A stretch of DNA of 64,000 nucleotides from NCBI GenBank assembly GCA_041940305.1, contig JBGTSJ010000003.1:186001-250000 (forward strand), given 5' to 3'. The notes under the pieces are model-generated. The model did no database searches. It was not told the DNA's origin and worked only from the letters and a program-made list of their open reading frames with translations. The stretch's first letter is position 1. Each line of letters opens with the position of its first letter. This DNA comes from JBGTSJ01 sp041940305 (lineage in GTDB: Bacteria > Planctomycetota > Planctomycetia > Planctomycetales > Planctomycetaceae). The translations under genes and the position numbers were made by a program. Below, piece after piece: positions 62,075 to 64,000 of this stretch.

Positions 62075-63562
62075 CTACTGCCGTCCCGCCAGCTCCACCA
62101 GCGTACGAACCATCACGCCGGTCCCGCCCCCTTCCTTGTGCGGCTTGCTGCTCTCGGCGAACGCCGGCCCGGCGATGTCCAGGTGCACCCACGGCGTCTC
62201 CCCCACGAACTTCTGCAGAAACTTCGCCGCCGTGATCGACCCGCCCCACCGCGTGCCGACGTTCTTGCAGTCGGCGACTTCGCTCTTGAGCTGCTCGTTG
62301 AACGAATCGCACATCGGCATCTGCCAGACCTCCTCCCCCGCGGCCTTCGCTGCTGACAGCACGGCGTCGCACCACGGCTGATCGTTCGTGAACGCGCCCG
62401 CGATCTCCTCGCCGAGTGCGACGACGCACGACCCGGTCAGCGTCGCCAGATCAATCAGCTTCGCGGCACCCTGGTCCACCGCGTACGCGAGCACGTCCGC
62501 CAGCACGAGCCGCCCTTCAGCGTCGGTGTTGTGAACTTCGATCGTCACGCCGTTCCGCGCCGTCAGCACGTCCCCCAGCTTGTACGCGTCTCCTCCCGGC
62601 ATGTTCTCGACCAGCCCCATCATCCCCACGACGTTCACCGGCAGCTTGAGTCGCGCGATCGCCGTCATCGCGGCCAGCACCGCCGCCGCCCCCGACATGT
62701 CCCCTTTCATCGTCTTCATGCCGTCCGACGTCTTGAGCGACAGACCGCCGCTGTCGAACGTCACCCCCTTCCCGATCAGCCCGATCGGCGCCTGGTCCTT
62801 TGCCCCTCCGCGATGCTCCAGCACGACGACTCGCGGCGAGCGCGTGCTGCCGCGCGCTACCGCCAGCAGCGACCCCATTCGCTCCTGCTGCAGCCGCGCC
62901 TCGTCCAGGATGTCGCACTGCAGCCCGTGTTCCTGCGCAAGCTGCTCCGCGCGGCGGGCGAAGGTCTCGGGATACAGCTCCCCCGGATGGCGATTAATCA
63001 GCTCCCGCGCCAGATTGACGGCTTCGCCCACAATCCGGCCCCTCTCAACGGCCGTCCTGATGTCATCCGCCGACTTCCCGGGAACAGCCAGCGTCGCACG
63101 CCCGAATTCGAATCGCTCCGGCTCCCGGCGATACAGCCCCTGTCCCACGCACCCCACCGTCAATGCCACGGCGGCCGGCTCCGCGAAGCCCGCGGCGCAC
63201 TCCGCCGACGTGCACGCCGTCGACGGCACCGCCAACGCCACGTGCTCATACGCGCGGGACGAAATCCGCCGCACGGCCGACATCAGCGTGCGGTGAACTC
63301 CCGACGGCGTCAGTTTCTCCGGCTTGCCAAGCCCCGCCAGCAGAATCCGCCGCGGACCTTTCACGAGCGCGTCACGAATCTCCAGAAGATCCCCCGCCTT
63401 CCCCGTCAGATCCCCCGCTTCGCGCAGCCGCGTGATGCGACCCTCAATCGCCCCGTCGAGCTCCGCCAACTCGGGCGGCAGGTCGCTCGCTTCCGATACG
63501 AGAACGATCAACCAGTCCGCCTCAACAGCGGACAACGGCTGCGCAACAACATTCAGCTCCAT
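62075..63562 (-). CDS. pepA: Leucyl aminopeptidase (M17)
   Basis: A 495-residue cytosolic metallo-aminopeptidase of family M17. The C-terminal catalytic half has the two-metal signatures LIGKGVTFDSGGLSLKTSDGMKTMKGDMSGAAAV, then NVVGMMGLVENMPGG, NTDAEGRLVLADVLAYA and LATLTGSCVVALG. The N-terminal alpha/beta domain (about 1–160) is the standard one. ATG 63562 is the start. Likely role is peptide turnover; some relatives also bind DNA, with no sign of that here. Confidence 0.96.
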   Translation of the reverse strand: MELNVVAQPLSAVEADWLIVLVSEASDLPPELAELDGAIEGRITRLREAGDLTGKAGDLLEIRDALVKGPRRILLAGLGKPEKLTPSGVHRTLMSAVRRISSRAYEHVALAVPSTACTSAECAAGFAEPAAVALTVGCVGQGLYRREPERFEFGRATLAVPGKSADDIRTAVERGRIVGEAVNLARELINRHPGELYPETFARRAEQLAQEHGLQCDILDEARLQQERMGSLLAVARGSTRSPRVVVLEHRGGAKDQAPIGLIGKGVTFDSGGLSLKTSDGMKTMKGDMSGAAAVLAAMTAIARLKLPVNVVGMMGLVENMPGGDAYKLGDVLTARNGVTIEVHNTDAEGRLVLADVLAYAVDQGAAKLIDLATLTGSCVVALGEEIAGAFTNDQPWCDAVLSAAKAAGEEVWQMPMCDSFNEQLKSEVADCKNVGTRWGGSITAAKFLQKFVGETPWVHLDIAGPAFAESSKPHKEGGGTGVMVRTLVELAGRQ

Positions 63563-63682
63563 CAGTCAGGCTCCATTCCAGGGTGCGGCTCATTCGACCG
63601 AATTCAGATGCCCGAGTCCAGAGTCCCGCGCCGTGGCTGCTCGGTGGTGCGGCTGCTCAATGTAAGGCTCGCCCCCTCCACC

Positions 63683-63738
63683 CCCCTCTCCCCGCGAGAC
63701 AGCTCTCTATTCCCCACAGCTTCATGCGGGGAGAGGGG
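63683..63738. repeat. Inverted repeat CCCCTCTCCCCGC / GCGGGGAGAGGGG
   Basis: A 13-bp perfect inverted repeat with a 30-nt loop, in the 316-bp divergent region between pepA and the next gene. This CCCCTCTCCCC type is a widespread intergenic repeat in many bacterial genomes. Nothing else is supported in the interval. Confidence 0.6.
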
Positions 63739-63878
63739 ACGGGGGTGAGGGGCCGCAACTGACGCACTTTCTCGGAGACACGCCCAGCGATCACTCACGT
63801 TCTCCAGTGGTGCTGTTCGTTGCTCGACTCGCTGTACGGCTCGAATCCTCCCCTTCGCTTGCGTTACGATGGAGAGCA

Positions 63879-64000
63879 ATGCTCCACATCCGCACCTACC
63901 AGCCCGACGACCTCCCGACGCTCCGTGCGCTCACGGCCGCAGCATTCGACGGCGTCTCCATCGACCAGGGGATCGAACGTGCGTTCGGTCCGATCAATGG
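63879..64000 (+). CDS. N-terminal fragment of a GNAT-family acetyltransferase (cut by window edge)
   Basis: The frame from ATG 63879 reads MLHIRTYQPDDLPTLRALTAAAFDGV and runs out of the window. The opening strand–helix is the GNAT type. The end of the domain cannot be seen. Confidence 0.55.
   Translation, partial: MLHIRTYQPDDLPTLRALTAAAFDGVSIDQGIERAFGPIN

Noticed and set aside
62531..63748. Plus-strand frame of 405 codons over pepA
   Set aside because: Antisense shadow of the M17 aminopeptidase; Arg/Pro/His-rich without any domain.

Overview
The window is high-GC bacterial chromosome, and the gene content points to a planctomycete (phylum Planctomycetota). The markers are a DUF1559 protein with a type IV pilin-like N-terminus, a DUF1570 metalloprotease-like protein, two secreted PQQ-type beta-propeller proteins in tandem, a Sco–DUF420 fusion, a redoxin–cytochrome–monooxygenase-like protein and several intergenic repeat families. 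The species cannot be named from sequence alone. No rRNA, tRNA or CRISPR array was seen.

Layout. 0–10.5 kb: the 3' end of a beta-helix protein, a membrane-anchored hypothetical protein, a multidomain redoxin/cytochrome protein on the minus strand, two tandem MarR regulators, then an RND adaptor and permease. 10.5–19.7 kb: an E1-like (ThiF/MoeB) enzyme, a sigma factor with an overlapping membrane partner, a PDZ protein, a GntP permease with a soluble insert, a GNAT enzyme, a coiled-coil membrane protein and a DapA-superfamily aldolase. 19.7–24 kb: gatC-gatA-gatB-cutA on the minus strand, then a 56-residue gene with its own terminator. 24–31.4 kb: a PolB-type 3'-5' exonuclease, an alpha/alpha-barrel secreted protein, a Flp-like pilin, a lipoprotein/DUF1559 pair and a DUF1570 pair. 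31.3–33.3 kb: a small accessory island with an IS5-type transposase remnant, two small ORFs and a divergent XRE regulator, separated by an AT-rich face-to-face promoter and operator. 33.6–43 kb: two PQQ-propeller proteins, priA and rho. 44–48.5 kb: a giant protein with three amidohydrolase modules. 48.5–56.4 kb: an enoyl-CoA hydratase-family gene, a Sco/DUF420 operon that includes an overlooked 52-residue membrane protein, purN, a YbdK-type carboxylate-amine ligase, a toxin–antitoxin-like pair and frr. 56.7–64 kb: a lipoprotein, a FIST sensor overlapping an MFS transporter, a PAS-GAF-receiver protein, pepA and the start of a GNAT gene.

Most genes are housekeeping or typical planctomycete secreted proteins. 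The more unusual material is between the genes and in fused or tiny genes. At least six copies of a nested palindrome (arms GAAACCCGGTTTC / GAAACCGGGTTTC) each lie just after a stop codon and never in a divergent promoter region, and one copy carries a compensatory base change. There is also a 234-bp MITE-like element with 24-bp perfect terminal inverted repeats, a 91-nt three-tier palindrome, and the XRE divergent operator region. All functional statements are inferred from reading the sequence; no database search was run.
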